The notes under the pieces: model-generated
Databases searched by the model: none
Told to the model about the DNA's origin: nothing
Seen by the model: only the letters and a program-made list of their open reading frames with translations
Shown here: in pieces, positions 17,716-27,499 of the stretch
Layout of the letters: each line of letters begins with the position of its first letter
How positions within the stretch are numbered: position 1 is the first letter of the stretch
NCBI GenBank assembly: GCA_020849625.1
Contig: JADLFV010000018.1
Span: forward strand, 1-55,824
DNA: 55,824 nucleotides
DNA from: Phycisphaeraceae bacterium
GTDB taxonomy: Bacteria > Planctomycetota > Phycisphaerae > Phycisphaerales > Phycisphaeraceae
Direction of reading: 5' to 3'
Made by a program: the position numbers and the translations under genes

Positions 17716-18864
17716 ATGGTCAATACCAGCATTCAAATCGCTGTGCTCGCCGGCGCTCGAGCCCGGGAGATTTATGTTTCCGCCGTGCCGGACGTCGTGC
17801 AGACCCCCGCGCTTCAGGCCCGGGCGGTGTATGGCGAACTGGCTGCGCTTCTGGAGGCTGAAGGGGCGAGGATATTCTGCGAACGCATCTTCGCCACCGC
17901 TGAAGCGATGCCTGTGGTGATCACTGAGCGGAAAGTGCTGCTGGGCGATCTGGATGACGGTATCGCGCCGACGCGCATCATCGTCACGCCCGGACAAAGC
18001 GGCGCATTAGCCTGTGTGCAGATTCACGCGATCCAGTGCGCACAACCACCGCGAAAAGTACGCTGCGGCAACAACGGCCACGCCGGTGGACGCGAGCTGC
18101 GCCTCGGTGACGATCGCTGGCTCATGCTCAGCCGGCACAGCGCTGATGTCGAGCAGACCCCGCGCCGCCAGGCCCGGCTGATGTTCCAGGAAGTGGCCGA
18201 CATGCTGCGGGCGACTGGGACGGACATGCACAGCGTGGCCCGCACCTGGCTGTGGCTGGACAACATCTGCGCCTGGTACGGTGATCTGAACGCCGAGCGG
18301 ACCGAGTTTTTCCAGCATGTAGGTTTGATCAACACCAGCAACCACCGGCCGCGCTTGCCCGCCAGCACGGGTATCGGTCTGAGTCCAGCCGGCGGCGGTG
18401 CATGCGCCATCGATTTGATCGCGCTGCCCGGTGCGGCTCAGCGCATCGAACTGCTCGAAGCCGGCGGCGAGCAGAACTCGGCGTTCTCCTATGGCTCGGC
18501 ATTCAGCCGGGCGGCGGTGGCGCCGATGCCGGGTGGCGCAACGTTGTTTATCTCCGGCACGGCCGCGATCGATCGTCAGGGGCGCAGCGAAAACCTGGAC
18601 GATGCCCAGGCCCAGATCGATCACACGCTCAATCACGTGCGTGCGTTGCTGGCGCAGGTCGGTTGTGGTGATTCGCAGGTGCTGGCGGCGTTGGCTTATT
18701 GCAAGACGCCGCGGGTGGAGCAGCTTTTTCAATCCCGCCGCGCGGCGCTGGGTTGGCCGGTGATCAGCATGGTGGGGCAAGTGTGTCGGCCGGAGTTGCT
18801 GTTCGAGGTCGAAGTGGCTGCGGGTCCGGTGAATCGGGACGCGGCGAAGGATTCAACACCATGA
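17716..18864 (+). CDS. Rid (YjgF/L-PSP) superfamily double-domain protein
   Basis: 382 residues. The C-terminal 140 residues are clearly Rid-like (GATLFISGTAAIDRQGRS, then a helix ending in LAALAYCKTP). The N-terminal part looks like a second, diverged unit, as in chorismatase/FkbO-like double-Rid proteins. Single-domain Rid proteins deaminate reactive enamines; the reaction of this version is unknown. Its stop overlaps the start of the DUF1549/DUF1553 gene (ATGA), so the pair is translationally coupled. The exact start is uncertain, because AAGGG lies too close to ATG 17716 while GAGGAAGG is rather far upstream. Confidence 0.8.
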   Translation: MVNTSIQIAVLAGARAREIYVSAVPDVVQTPALQARAVYGELAALLEAEGARIFCERIFATAEAMPVVITERKVLLGDLDDGIAPTRIIVTPGQSGALACVQIHAIQCAQPPRKVRCGNNGHAGGRELRLGDDRWLMLSRHSADVEQTPRRQARLMFQEVADMLRATGTDMHSVARTWLWLDNICAWYGDLNAERTEFFQHVGLINTSNHRPRLPASTGIGLSPAGGGACAIDLIALPGAAQRIELLEAGGEQNSAFSYGSAFSRAAVAPMPGGATLFISGTAAIDRQGRSENLDDAQAQIDHTLNHVRALLAQVGCGDSQVLAALAYCKTPRVEQLFQSRRAALGWPVISMVGQVCRPELLFEVEVAAGPVNRDAAKDSTP

Positions 18865-20417
18865 GTGCGTCCACGGAGGGCAAAGCGGTGGGCAACCTGT
18901 CAGCACACGGTCAGACGGAGTCGACGCTGTTCGAGCGCGCCGGCGAAGCAGCCCCGGTCAATCGCATCGATGAACTGGTCTTCGCCGCATGGGCCAAAGC
19001 AGGCGTGAAGCCGGCCCGGATCTGTTCCGATGCGGTGTTCGTGCGGCGGGCATACCTGGACGTGATCGGTTCGCTGCCCACGGCCGAGGAAGCCCGCACG
19101 TTTCTGGACGACAAAGACCCCGGCAAGCGAGCGAGGTTGATCGAGTCGCTGATGCAGCGCGAGGAGTTTGCTGACTACTGGGCGATGCTGTGGTGCGATC
19201 TGTTGCGGGTCAAATCAGAGTTTCCCATCAACCTCTGGCCCAACGCGGTGCAGGCGTACCATCACTGGATTCGAGCCGCCATCCGCGACAACATGCCGTA
19301 TGACCGTTTCGCCCGTGAACTGCTGACCTCCAGCGGCAGCAACTTCCGCGTGCCGCCGGTGAATTTCCTGCGCGCGGTGCAGAATCGTGACCCGGCCTCA
19401 CTGGCCAAGGCGGCGGCCCAGGCGTTCCTCGGCGATCGCATGACCAGTTGGCCCAAGGATCGCCAGGACGGCTTGGCCGTGTTCTTCAGCCGCATCGGGT
19501 ACAAGAGCACCGCGGAATGGAAAGAGGAGATCGTGTTCTTCGATGCCGCGATGCCGGCCGCGGATAAAGCGAAGCTGCCGGACGGCAAGGTGGTCAAGCT
19601 CGATCCGCAGCAGGATCCGCGGCAGGTGTTCGCCGATTGGCTGACATCGCCGAAGAACGACAGTTTCGCCCGTTGTGCGGTCAATCGCGTGTGGTACTGG
19701 CTGCTTGGGCGCGGCATCGTGCATGAGCCGGATGATTTTCGCTCGGACAATCCGCCGAGTCTGCCCAGGGTGCTTGACCTTTTGCAGCGGGAGCTGATCG
19801 CCGCCCGGTTCGATCTGCGGCCGATCTATCGCTTGATCCTCAACTCCAGCACGTATCAGCTTTCGCCGGTGCCGCGATCGCGTGGTCCCGAAGCGCAACA
19901 ACTTTTTGCCTACTACAGCCTGCGCCAGTTGGACGCCGAGGTGCTGGCCGACGCCCTGTGCCAGATCACCGGCACGCACGAGGAGTATTCCAGCAGCATT
20001 CCCGAGCCTTTCACCTGGGTGCCGCCGGAGCATCGCTCGATCGCACTGCCCGATGGCAGTATCACCAGTTCGTTCCTGGAACTGTTCGGCCGCCCGCCGC
20101 GCGACACGGGTCTTCTCAACGAGCGCAACAACGCGCCGACCGCCGCCCAGCGCCTGCACCTGCTCAACTCCTCGCACGTGCGCCAGAAGATCGAGAGCGG
20201 CCCGACAATGCGCGAGTGGAAGCGCCAGGCCGGACGCGATGCGTTCAAGGCGATGGGCGAGATGTACCTGACCATCCTGTCGCGCTATCCGACGCCCGGG
20301 GAATTGCAGGCGTTGGAGACCTACGACCAGGATCACGGCAAGGACAAAGGCGCTAATGTCATGGCGGACATGGCCTGGGCCCTGGTCAACAGCCCGGAGT
20401 TTTTCTGTCGGCATTGA
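18861..20417 (+). CDS. DUF1549/DUF1553 (planctomycete PSD1-type) protein, short form
   Basis: 518 residues. The DUF1549 signature is at the N-terminus (DELVFAAWAKAG, then VFVRRAYLDVIGSLPTAEEA) and DUF1553 fills the second half (FADWLTSPKNDSFARCAVNR, YRLILNSSTYQLS). Family members are often fused to a cytochrome-like heme domain and exported; here there is no CxxCH and no signal peptide. The start at 18861 is fixed by the ATGA overlap with the Rid-like gene. It precedes the DUF1501 gene by 12 bp, the usual planctomycete pairing. Biochemical function unknown. Confidence 0.92.
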   Translation: MSASTEGKAVGNLSAHGQTESTLFERAGEAAPVNRIDELVFAAWAKAGVKPARICSDAVFVRRAYLDVIGSLPTAEEARTFLDDKDPGKRARLIESLMQREEFADYWAMLWCDLLRVKSEFPINLWPNAVQAYHHWIRAAIRDNMPYDRFARELLTSSGSNFRVPPVNFLRAVQNRDPASLAKAAAQAFLGDRMTSWPKDRQDGLAVFFSRIGYKSTAEWKEEIVFFDAAMPAADKAKLPDGKVVKLDPQQDPRQVFADWLTSPKNDSFARCAVNRVWYWLLGRGIVHEPDDFRSDNPPSLPRVLDLLQRELIAARFDLRPIYRLILNSSTYQLSPVPRSRGPEAQQLFAYYSLRQLDAEVLADALCQITGTHEEYSSSIPEPFTWVPPEHRSIALPDGSITSSFLELFGRPPRDTGLLNERNNAPTAAQRLHLLNSSHVRQKIESGPTMREWKRQAGRDAFKAMGEMYLTILSRYPTPGELQALETYDQDHGKDKGANVMADMAWALVNSPEFFCRH

Positions 20418-20429
20418 AAGGCTTTCAGT

Positions 20430-21779
20430 GTGCCCATGAGCACGAAACAGACAATATCCCGGCGAGACTTCCTGCAGGCCAGCCTGGCTGTGGGCGGCGG
20501 CGCGATGTTGATGCCGCATGCGACCGTCAGGGCGTGGGGCGCGCCAGTCGCCACGCCAACGCCGATCCAACCCAAAGCCAAGGCGGTGATTCAGATCTGG
20601 ATGTGGGGCGGACCGCCGCACTTGGACACGTTCGATCCCAAACCGCAGGCCGGCAGCGATTACTGCGGCCCGTTCGACAAGCCGATCTCCACCAACGTCG
20701 ATGGCATCATGATCGGACAGATGCTGCCTTTGCTCGCTCAACAGGCGGACAAGTACGCCATCATTCGCAGCATGACCCACGGCAACAATGGGCACGAAAC
20801 CGCCAGCTACATGGTGCAGACCGGCCACAAGCCGGGCGGGCGCATCGTGTATCCCTGCGTGGGCGCGGTGGTGTCATATTTCAAGGGCTACCGGGCCGGC
20901 TACAGCGGGTTGATTCCGCCCTATGTGGTGATCACGCAGCCGCAGGGCCGCTTCTCCGAGGCGGGTTTCCTGGGCAATAAATACAAACCGTTCGCCACCG
21001 GCGGCGATCCGTCCAAGACGCCGTTCGCGGTCGAAGGCGTGATCGCGGAAGGCATCTCCGTCGAGCGCCAGCAGAATCGCCGCGATCTGTTGGGCCAGTT
21101 GGACACGCTGGGCAACGCCATCGGCGACAGCACGGAACTCAATGCACTGGGGCAGGCGCAGAGCGAAGCGTACGGATTGATCCTGGGCGATGCGGGCAAG
21201 GTGTTCGATCTGTCGCAGGAGAGCAAGGAGTTGCGCGACGCCTACGGCCGCAACAAGTTCGGCCAGGCCTGCCTCGCCGCCCGGCGAATGGTCGAAAACG
21301 GCGTGCCCTACGTCACGATCAACTACCAGGGATGGGACACGCACAAGCAGCACTTCCAGCAGATGCGGCGCTTATTGCCGGAGCTGGATCGTGGCATGGC
21401 CACGCTGCTTCAGGATTTATCCGATCGCGGGCTGCTGGACAGCACCATCGTCTGGTGGGGCGGTGAGTTCGGGCGCACGCCGAAGATTCTCTACGAAGCA
21501 CCATGGGACGGCGGTCGCAGCCACTACGGCAAAGTGTTCAGCGACGTGGTGGCCGGCGGCGGGTTCAAGGGCGGCCGCGTGGTGGGCGCTTCCGATGAGA
21601 AGGGCGAAAATGTCAAGGATCGCCCGGTCTATCCCACGGACCTGATCGCCAGCATGTACCAGCTGCTGGGCATCGACACCAACGCGCCGCTGCCGCATCC
21701 GCTGGGCCAGGACGTGCGCGTGCTGCAGAACGATGCCGATGATGATCGCCCGATCGCGCCGCTGACCGAAATCATGTAG
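20430..21779 (+). CDS. DUF1501 (sulfatase-fold) protein with Tat signal
   Basis: 449 residues. The N-terminus carries a twin-arginine export signal (ISRRDFLQASLAVGGGAML), so the folded protein is exported. The rest is DUF1501, related in fold to alkaline phosphatase/sulfatase (KAVIQIWMWGGPPHLDTFDPK, HGNNGHETASYM, WWGGEFGRTP, GRSHYGKVFSDVVAGGG). It pairs with the DUF1549/DUF1553 gene upstream. The start is either GTG 20430, 9 nt after AAGG, or ATG 20436; the Tat signal is intact with both. Confidence 0.93.
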   Translation: MPMSTKQTISRRDFLQASLAVGGGAMLMPHATVRAWGAPVATPTPIQPKAKAVIQIWMWGGPPHLDTFDPKPQAGSDYCGPFDKPISTNVDGIMIGQMLPLLAQQADKYAIIRSMTHGNNGHETASYMVQTGHKPGGRIVYPCVGAVVSYFKGYRAGYSGLIPPYVVITQPQGRFSEAGFLGNKYKPFATGGDPSKTPFAVEGVIAEGISVERQQNRRDLLGQLDTLGNAIGDSTELNALGQAQSEAYGLILGDAGKVFDLSQESKELRDAYGRNKFGQACLAARRMVENGVPYVTINYQGWDTHKQHFQQMRRLLPELDRGMATLLQDLSDRGLLDSTIVWWGGEFGRTPKILYEAPWDGGRSHYGKVFSDVVAGGGFKGGRVVGASDEKGENVKDRPVYPTDLIASMYQLLGIDTNAPLPHPLGQDVRVLQNDADDDRPIAPLTEIM

Positions 21780-21789
21780 GAGAGTTGCC

Positions 21790-24123
21790 GTGATGACATC
21801 GCGCTGCACACGAGTGACACTTGGGGTTCTGGCGACAGTCTTCATGATTGTTCCGATCGCATCGGCCCAACCCGGACAACCGCCGCAGGTCGGTTATGTC
21901 TGGCCGGCCGGGGGACAGCGCGGCCAGAGCTTCGAGATCACCGTCGGCGGGCAGCGACTTTCCGACAAGACTGAATTGATCGTCACCGGCCGCGGCGTGC
22001 AGGCGGAGATCGTCGAATACTGGCGACCGGCCACCGGCAAGGAAATTGCCACCGTCCGCCTGCTGCAGGACCAGGCTGAAAAGCAGCTCAAGGCCGAGTT
22101 GCCCGACGGTAAAACGCCTCCCCGAAAGGAGGCCAACGCGCTGATGGTCAAGCTGGCCTTGGAACAGGGCATGACCATCGACCGGCTGAATGCGGTCAGG
22201 AAGTTTCACAGCGAGAAGAACGACCCCAAAATTCAACTGAACCCGCAGCTTTCCGAGGTGGTTCGCTTCAAGGTGACGCTGGCTGACGATGCCCCGCCGG
22301 GCACGCGCGAGCTGCGCGTGAAAACCGCCAACGGCCTGTCCAACCCGCTGCGCTTCCAGGTTGGTCGCCTCGCTGAACTTTCCGAGACCGAGCCCAACGA
22401 TCAGGCGGACAAGGCCACCGCCGTGCCGCAGTTGCCGGTCGTGCTCAACGGCCAGATCAAGATGGGCGACGTGGACCACTTCAGCTTTGAAGCCCGCAAG
22501 GGACAGCGCATCGTGGCGGACGTCAACGCCCGCCGCTTGATTCCCTATCTCGCCGATGCCGTGCCCGGCTGGTTCCAGGCCGTGGTCGCACTGCACGATG
22601 AAGACGGCCGCGAGGTGGCCTACGGCGACGACTTCCGGTTCGACCCCGATCCGGTGCTCGTCTTCCAGGTGCCGCACGACGGTAAGTACGTGCTGGAGAT
22701 TCGCGATTCGATTTATCGCGGCCGGGAGGATTTCGTCTATCGCGTGGCCCTGGGGCAACTGCCTTTCGTCTCCGGCATCTATCCACTGGGCGGCCAGCTC
22801 GGTCAGCAGACGCAGGTGGCCGTCGCCGGCTGGAACCTGCCCGATAAGCAGCGCAACCGCACGTTGAGCTTCGACAACACGGGGCGCTATCCCTTCAAGC
22901 TGCCGGTCGGCGATGACCTGGCCCAGCGCGTGACGTTCGATGTCAGCGATCTGCCGCAGTCCGATGAGCACGAGAACAATGATGAGGTTGCGCGGGCTGA
23001 AGCGCTGACGCTGCCGGTGGTCGTCAACGGCCGCCTCGCAAAACCCGGCGATCACGATGTGTTTCGCATTCACGCCACAGCGGGCCAGATCATCGTGGCG
23101 GAGGTGATCGCCCGCCGGGTCGGCTCACCGCTGGACAGCCGGTTGCGATTGACCGACGCCGAGGGCCGGACGCTGGCTGACAACGACGATCACGTGGACA
23201 GAGGCGCGGGGCTGGTGACGCACCATGCGGACTCGCTGCTGAGTTTCGAGGTTCCCGCTGAGGGCGATTACCTGTTGTGGCTCAGCGATGTGGAGGATCG
23301 CGGCGGGCGCGACTTTGGTTATCGCCTGCGCGTCAGCGAGCCTCGGCCGGACTTCGAGCTGCGCGTCACGCCCTCAGCGGTCAACGCCCGCAATGGAGCG
23401 ACGGTGCCCATCACCGTCTATGTCCTGCGCCGTGACGGCTTCGTCGGCGACGTGACGCTGAATCTCAAGGATGCGCCCAAAGGCTTCCAGATCAACGGCT
23501 GGTTGCCTTCCGGCGTGGACTCGGCGCGTCTGACGCTGACCGTACCCGCCAAACCGCCGCAGCAACTCAACACGCTGCAACTGGAAGGCATCGCCACCAT
23601 CAACGGACACGAGGTCCGTCGCATTGCGATTCCGGCCGACAACATGATGCAGGCGTTCATCTACGAGCACCTGGTCCCGTCCGAAAGCTGGACGATCGAC
23701 GTCGAATCCACTCGTATCGCCGCCGTGCCGTGGAAATTTGACGCGGCCGAGCCGTTGAAGCTGGCGCTGGGCCAGGACACGGACCTGCGCGCGGTGCCCG
23801 CCGCCAAGTGGCTTGCCGATCAGGCGCAGTTGGAATTGAGCGATCCCCCCGCCGGCGTCAGTTTGCAGAAGACCGAAACAATCGATCACAGCCTGGCGAT
23901 GACCTTGCAGGCCGACGCCGCTGCGGCCAAGTCGGGGCTCAAAGGCAATCTCATCTTCAACGTGTACCTGGAGCGTCAGCCGCCCAAGGACGGCGATCCG
24001 AAAGCCGCGACACAGAACCGTCGCACGCTGATCGGCGCGTTGCCGGCGATACCATTTGAAATCGTCGGCGACCAGCCGGCCGCGACGGGCGCTGAACAAT
24101 CAGTCGTCCAGCAGGTCGAATGA
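21790..24123 (+). CDS. Secreted protein with pre-peptidase C-terminal (PPC)-type domains
   Basis: 777 residues: a signal peptide (cleavage near IASAQ), an IPT/TIG-like N-terminal module (YVWPAGGQRGQSFEITVGGQ), then two PPC-type beta domains each starting with an E-x-N-D/N motif (SETEPNDQADKA and DEHENNDEVARAE), and a C-terminal beta region. Such proteins commonly follow DUF1549/1553 and DUF1501 genes in planctomycetes; no enzyme domain is seen. GTG 21790 with AGGAGAG upstream, or ATG 21793, starts it. Its last 24 bp overlap the end of the convergent gene 24100-25440. Confidence 0.88.
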   Translation: MMTSRCTRVTLGVLATVFMIVPIASAQPGQPPQVGYVWPAGGQRGQSFEITVGGQRLSDKTELIVTGRGVQAEIVEYWRPATGKEIATVRLLQDQAEKQLKAELPDGKTPPRKEANALMVKLALEQGMTIDRLNAVRKFHSEKNDPKIQLNPQLSEVVRFKVTLADDAPPGTRELRVKTANGLSNPLRFQVGRLAELSETEPNDQADKATAVPQLPVVLNGQIKMGDVDHFSFEARKGQRIVADVNARRLIPYLADAVPGWFQAVVALHDEDGREVAYGDDFRFDPDPVLVFQVPHDGKYVLEIRDSIYRGREDFVYRVALGQLPFVSGIYPLGGQLGQQTQVAVAGWNLPDKQRNRTLSFDNTGRYPFKLPVGDDLAQRVTFDVSDLPQSDEHENNDEVARAEALTLPVVVNGRLAKPGDHDVFRIHATAGQIIVAEVIARRVGSPLDSRLRLTDAEGRTLADNDDHVDRGAGLVTHHADSLLSFEVPAEGDYLLWLSDVEDRGGRDFGYRLRVSEPRPDFELRVTPSAVNARNGATVPITVYVLRRDGFVGDVTLNLKDAPKGFQINGWLPSGVDSARLTLTVPAKPPQQLNTLQLEGIATINGHEVRRIAIPADNMMQAFIYEHLVPSESWTIDVESTRIAAVPWKFDAAEPLKLALGQDTDLRAVPAAKWLADQAQLELSDPPAGVSLQKTETIDHSLAMTLQADAAAAKSGLKGNLIFNVYLERQPPKDGDPKAATQNRRTLIGALPAIPFEIVGDQPAATGAEQSVVQQVE

Positions 24124-25440
24124 GCGCAGCGGGATGCGGGTCAGACCGATGGCCTGCTTGCCGATGCTGTAGATGATCCAGACCGAATCGTGGGCGAAGA
24201 CGGCTTGCGGATACTGCGGTCCGCCCCGCGCGGACTTGCCCAGGCCGGGCGTCCAGCTTTCACTGATGTGCAGCAGCAGGGCGGTGCGATCGAAGTCGCG
24301 GCCGTCGTCGGAGATCGTCAGGTAAAAGGTCCGGCGATTGCTGGTGTTGGCCAATATCCAGCAGCGACCGTCGGGAAGCGAACCGGCTGCGGGCAGGACG
24401 CCGCCGTAGAGATTGGTTTTCTCACCGGGTGGATAGGATTGCTGTTGCGAGGGGCGCTCGGCGGCATAGTAGTAGCCGCGATCCAGCAGGTTGTCGCGGA
24501 TGATGACGAAACTGCCGTCGGGGCGTTGGAATTGTGCCCGGTGCATCAGGCCGTTCTTGCCGTTGGCAGCCAGGGATGCTTCGCCCGGTTTGTAGCTGTT
24601 GTCATTGACACGGTCGGCATCCATCCGCCCAATCGCGGCAAGCAACTGCGGTTGCGATTTGAAGTCCGGCGCATCCTGATAGGGCGGCAGAGCGGGTCCG
24701 AAGTGCAAGGATTGTTTCGCCGTCAGCGGCATCTGATCCGGAATCGGTGCGCTCAGGCACAGCGGCGACTGCGGCACGATTTTACCGTTCTCTATCGACC
24801 ACAATTGTGCGTATCCGCTGGGCAGCACCCAACTGATGTCGAAGTCGTATTGCTTGCTGCGCCCGTCGCTGTAATGCGGCGGATCGAGCGGCGAAGTGCG
24901 ACGAACCTTCAGGCCCGGCTCATCGGTCCAGCCCCAGCACAAGCCCACCGCGCCGCGGCTGAGCAGTTGGCCGTTCACCAGGTTCAGCCCGCCCTGCGGA
25001 ATGCGCGGGTCCACGTCGGTCGGCATCGCCTCTTCGTATCGCCGGTGCAACGCGGAGATCGGCGGTGCGATTTCCGTCGGCTCGCGATCCCAGATGTATT
25101 GGCCGCGCTCTGCGTCGTATCTCCCCAGCAACGCCAGCACGCGCTGGCCCGGCGCGTTTTCGTCCACGGCATGATTGGTCCAATAGACGATCATCCAATA
25201 CTCGCCGCACAACATCATGGGGTGGTGGTTGTACAGGCCGTGCAGGGTGGAGGGATACGCGCTGGCGCCCTCGGGCACGGGCTGCGGCATGTAGAGCACC
25301 TCATGCGTGACCCCCGGAAGTGGGGCCAGCCCCAGGTCCGGCAGATCGGGATTAAACCCGGCGGGCGGCTGCCATTGAATCGGCGGCGCCGCATAGACAG
25401 CCTGGGTGAAGATCAGAATGAGCAGTCCGAGTCGGTGCAT
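24100..25440 (-). CDS. Secreted propeller-like protein, paralogue of the 16.2-17.6 kb product
   Basis: 446 residues with a signal peptide (MHRLGLLILIFTQAVYA). The mature part follows the same motif order as the product at 16209-17576: PPIQWQPPAGFNPDL near the start, IIRDNLLDRGYYYAA, LPDGRCWILANTS, SDDGRDFDRT, GPQYPQAV and IIYSIGKQAIG. It therefore belongs to the same uncharacterised sialidase-like group. ATG 25440 lies 3 bp after the AraC stop, and its AGGAGG ribosome site is inside the end of the AraC gene, so the two are translationally coupled and the AraC protein probably regulates its own operon. Confidence 0.85.
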   Translation of the reverse strand: MHRLGLLILIFTQAVYAAPPIQWQPPAGFNPDLPDLGLAPLPGVTHEVLYMPQPVPEGASAYPSTLHGLYNHHPMMLCGEYWMIVYWTNHAVDENAPGQRVLALLGRYDAERGQYIWDREPTEIAPPISALHRRYEEAMPTDVDPRIPQGGLNLVNGQLLSRGAVGLCWGWTDEPGLKVRRTSPLDPPHYSDGRSKQYDFDISWVLPSGYAQLWSIENGKIVPQSPLCLSAPIPDQMPLTAKQSLHFGPALPPYQDAPDFKSQPQLLAAIGRMDADRVNDNSYKPGEASLAANGKNGLMHRAQFQRPDGSFVIIRDNLLDRGYYYAAERPSQQQSYPPGEKTNLYGGVLPAAGSLPDGRCWILANTSNRRTFYLTISDDGRDFDRTALLLHISESWTPGLGKSARGGPQYPQAVFAHDSVWIIYSIGKQAIGLTRIPLRSFDLLDD

Positions 25441-25443
25441 GGT

Positions 25444-26328
25444 TTACCTCCTGCCGGCCGCCGCGAAGCGCTTGGGCGCCAGTTGCGGCGGCACATCATT
25501 GAGGCGATCGGGATCGGCCCGCCAGCGCCCGGGTGAGACGCCGAACGATCGTTTGAAATGGCGAAGAAACAAGCTGAGATTGGCGTAGCCGCACAGGGCT
25601 GCGATCTCTTTGACGCTCAGGTACGGCTCAGCCAAATGGCGGCAGGCCAGGTTCATGCGCATGCGCAAGGCGAACTGCAGCGGCGGACAACCCAGATGTT
25701 CACGGAACAGACTCGTCAGATGGCTGGGACTCAGCGCCACCGCGTGGGCCAGTTCGGGCACGCTGATCGGGCGATGCAGATGATCCTGAAGATACTCGAC
25801 CGCCTGCGTGAGCTTGGGGGGCGTTTCGTAACTGATGTGGACCGGCTGCTCGGCGTGGCGGATCATGCCCTGCAGGGCCAGCACCAGATTCGACGCCGCT
25901 GCGTGATCGTAGGTGTGCGGCGTCTGGCGCATGGAAGCCAGCACGTTCATCACCTGACCCACGGCCGGGTATCGCCGCACGTCCACCAAGCGGGCCGCGG
26001 TGTTAAACGGCTCGGACCCATTGCGAAAGCCGACGTACACCGTCTCGGCCGGCTCACTAGGATCACAGTTGAGCTGGTTGTGCGGTTGGTCCGGCGGCAG
26101 CACGAGCAACTGTTGCTCGGCCAGTTTGAAGGTGCTGGCCCCGGCCTCAACATGACACGATCCGCTGATGATCAGGATCAACTCGGCGCAGTGGTGGCGG
26201 TGCATGGATACGTTGCAACCGTCGGTGTGCCGGCCGGCGAAGCGCAGGCAGGGCATCTCCTCGTGCAGGGTGGCCTTGGTGTTTTCCGCCTCGCGCTGGA
26301 TCATCGTTTTGTCTCGTCTGCTTCTCAT
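25444..26328 (-). CDS. AraC family transcriptional regulator
   Basis: 294 residues. The N-terminal cupin-like sensor domain carries the metal/sugar-pocket pattern HRHHCAELILI (about residues 43-53). The C-terminal double helix-turn-helix of the AraC family follows (ISVPELAHAVALSPSHLTSLF, then IAALCGYANLSLFLRHFKRSFG). It probably activates the coupled secreted-protein gene, and perhaps the PEP-CTERM genes divergent from it across 220 bp. ATG 26304 (MIQREAE) is an alternative start. Confidence 0.94.
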   Translation of the reverse strand: MRSRRDKTMIQREAENTKATLHEEMPCLRFAGRHTDGCNVSMHRHHCAELILIISGSCHVEAGASTFKLAEQQLLVLPPDQPHNQLNCDPSEPAETVYVGFRNGSEPFNTAARLVDVRRYPAVGQVMNVLASMRQTPHTYDHAAASNLVLALQGMIRHAEQPVHISYETPPKLTQAVEYLQDHLHRPISVPELAHAVALSPSHLTSLFREHLGCPPLQFALRMRMNLACRHLAEPYLSVKEIAALCGYANLSLFLRHFKRSFGVSPGRWRADPDRLNDVPPQLAPKRFAAAGRR

Positions 26329-26548
26329 GTCAACCTACTCTGCGGCTTCCGTAAGGCAACCTTCAATCCCCCAATTCAGCGAATAGTGCAACTTTAACAT
26401 CATTTAATGTGATTGTCCCTGGCCGGAATTGATTTACGATTAGCTTGTGAAAGAGGAGCTACAGCATGATTCCAGATCGTCCGCGGGTCATCAATCTCAA
26501 TCGTTAAATGCAATCGCAGCCAGCCTTGAACATCACAGGAGGAAAACC

Positions 26549-27406
26549 ATGAAAGATGTCATTTCCAGCGTTTGTTGCGTCGCACTAACCCTGGCCCTGT
26601 GCAGCGTCGCCCAGGCCGCACCCGTCTTCTCCGAGGACTTCGGCACTTTGGCCGACACCACGGTCGTCACCGACACCACCACCAACTTCAACTACCGCAC
26701 CGCCTTCGGCACGATGGACATCACCAACCCCAGCACCACCGATGCCGCCCTGCACGTGGTCAGCACCGGCAGCGGCAACATCGTCACCGGCCTGGGCGTG
26801 CATGGGCTCAGTTCATCTTCCGTGTTCACCGTCGAGCTCTCGCTCAACATCGCCCGCATGCCCGGCGGCACCTCCATCAGTTTCGCCATGGGCCAGGCCG
26901 GCGGCACGATGTATCCAGCCCAGGGCGGCAACCCGCCTCGCATCGACAACACCACCAACTACGCCGCCTGGAACGCCCAATCCCTGTTCGTTCTGAAAAT
27001 GACCGGCAACGGCGCGCTCGGCTCTGACTTCGGCCTGATGCAATCGATGTCCGGCGGCGTTTTCAGTTGGGTCGATAACACCGTGGTCTTCAATCCGAAT
27101 CAGACGCACGTGCTGCACCTGGTCGCCAACGGCAGCGCCGCCAGCATCATCCTGGGCAGCGATACGATCAATGCCGGCCAACTCGGCATCTACGTGGACA
27201 ATGTATTCGTCGGCTCAGTGGCGATGTCCAACTCCGTCGCGGCCGACACCTTCGCCATCTACGCTCATGGCCGCAGCGCCAACGGCGATTACACCGAGGG
27301 CGTCATCGACAACGTCAAGATCTGGCAGGAAGCCGTCGCTGTTCCCGAGCCGGCCACCGCCGCGCTGATGGGGATCTCACTGGTGCTGCTGGCCCGCTGC
27401 AGATAA
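26549..27406 (+). CDS. PEP-CTERM secreted protein
   Basis: 285 residues: signal peptide (MKDVISSVCCVALTLALCSVAQA), a beta-rich lectin-like body of unassigned family and the sorting tail PEPATAALMGISLVLLARCR. AGGAGGAAAA precedes ATG 26549. It heads a rightward module with a LamG-dockerin protein and a pseudopilin, mirroring the module at 9.4-12.3 kb. Confidence 0.9.
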   Translation: MKDVISSVCCVALTLALCSVAQAAPVFSEDFGTLADTTVVTDTTTNFNYRTAFGTMDITNPSTTDAALHVVSTGSGNIVTGLGVHGLSSSSVFTVELSLNIARMPGGTSISFAMGQAGGTMYPAQGGNPPRIDNTTNYAAWNAQSLFVLKMTGNGALGSDFGLMQSMSGGVFSWVDNTVVFNPNQTHVLHLVANGSAASIILGSDTINAGQLGIYVDNVFVGSVAMSNSVAADTFAIYAHGRSANGDYTEGVIDNVKIWQEAVAVPEPATAALMGISLVLLARCR

Positions 27407-27499
27407 GTATGAACATCGCGGGTGATACGCTCGCAAATGTATGACGTGATCTGGAGCCGTATATCAACAACCCCCAACACCTGGGCATGGAGCAAGGAT

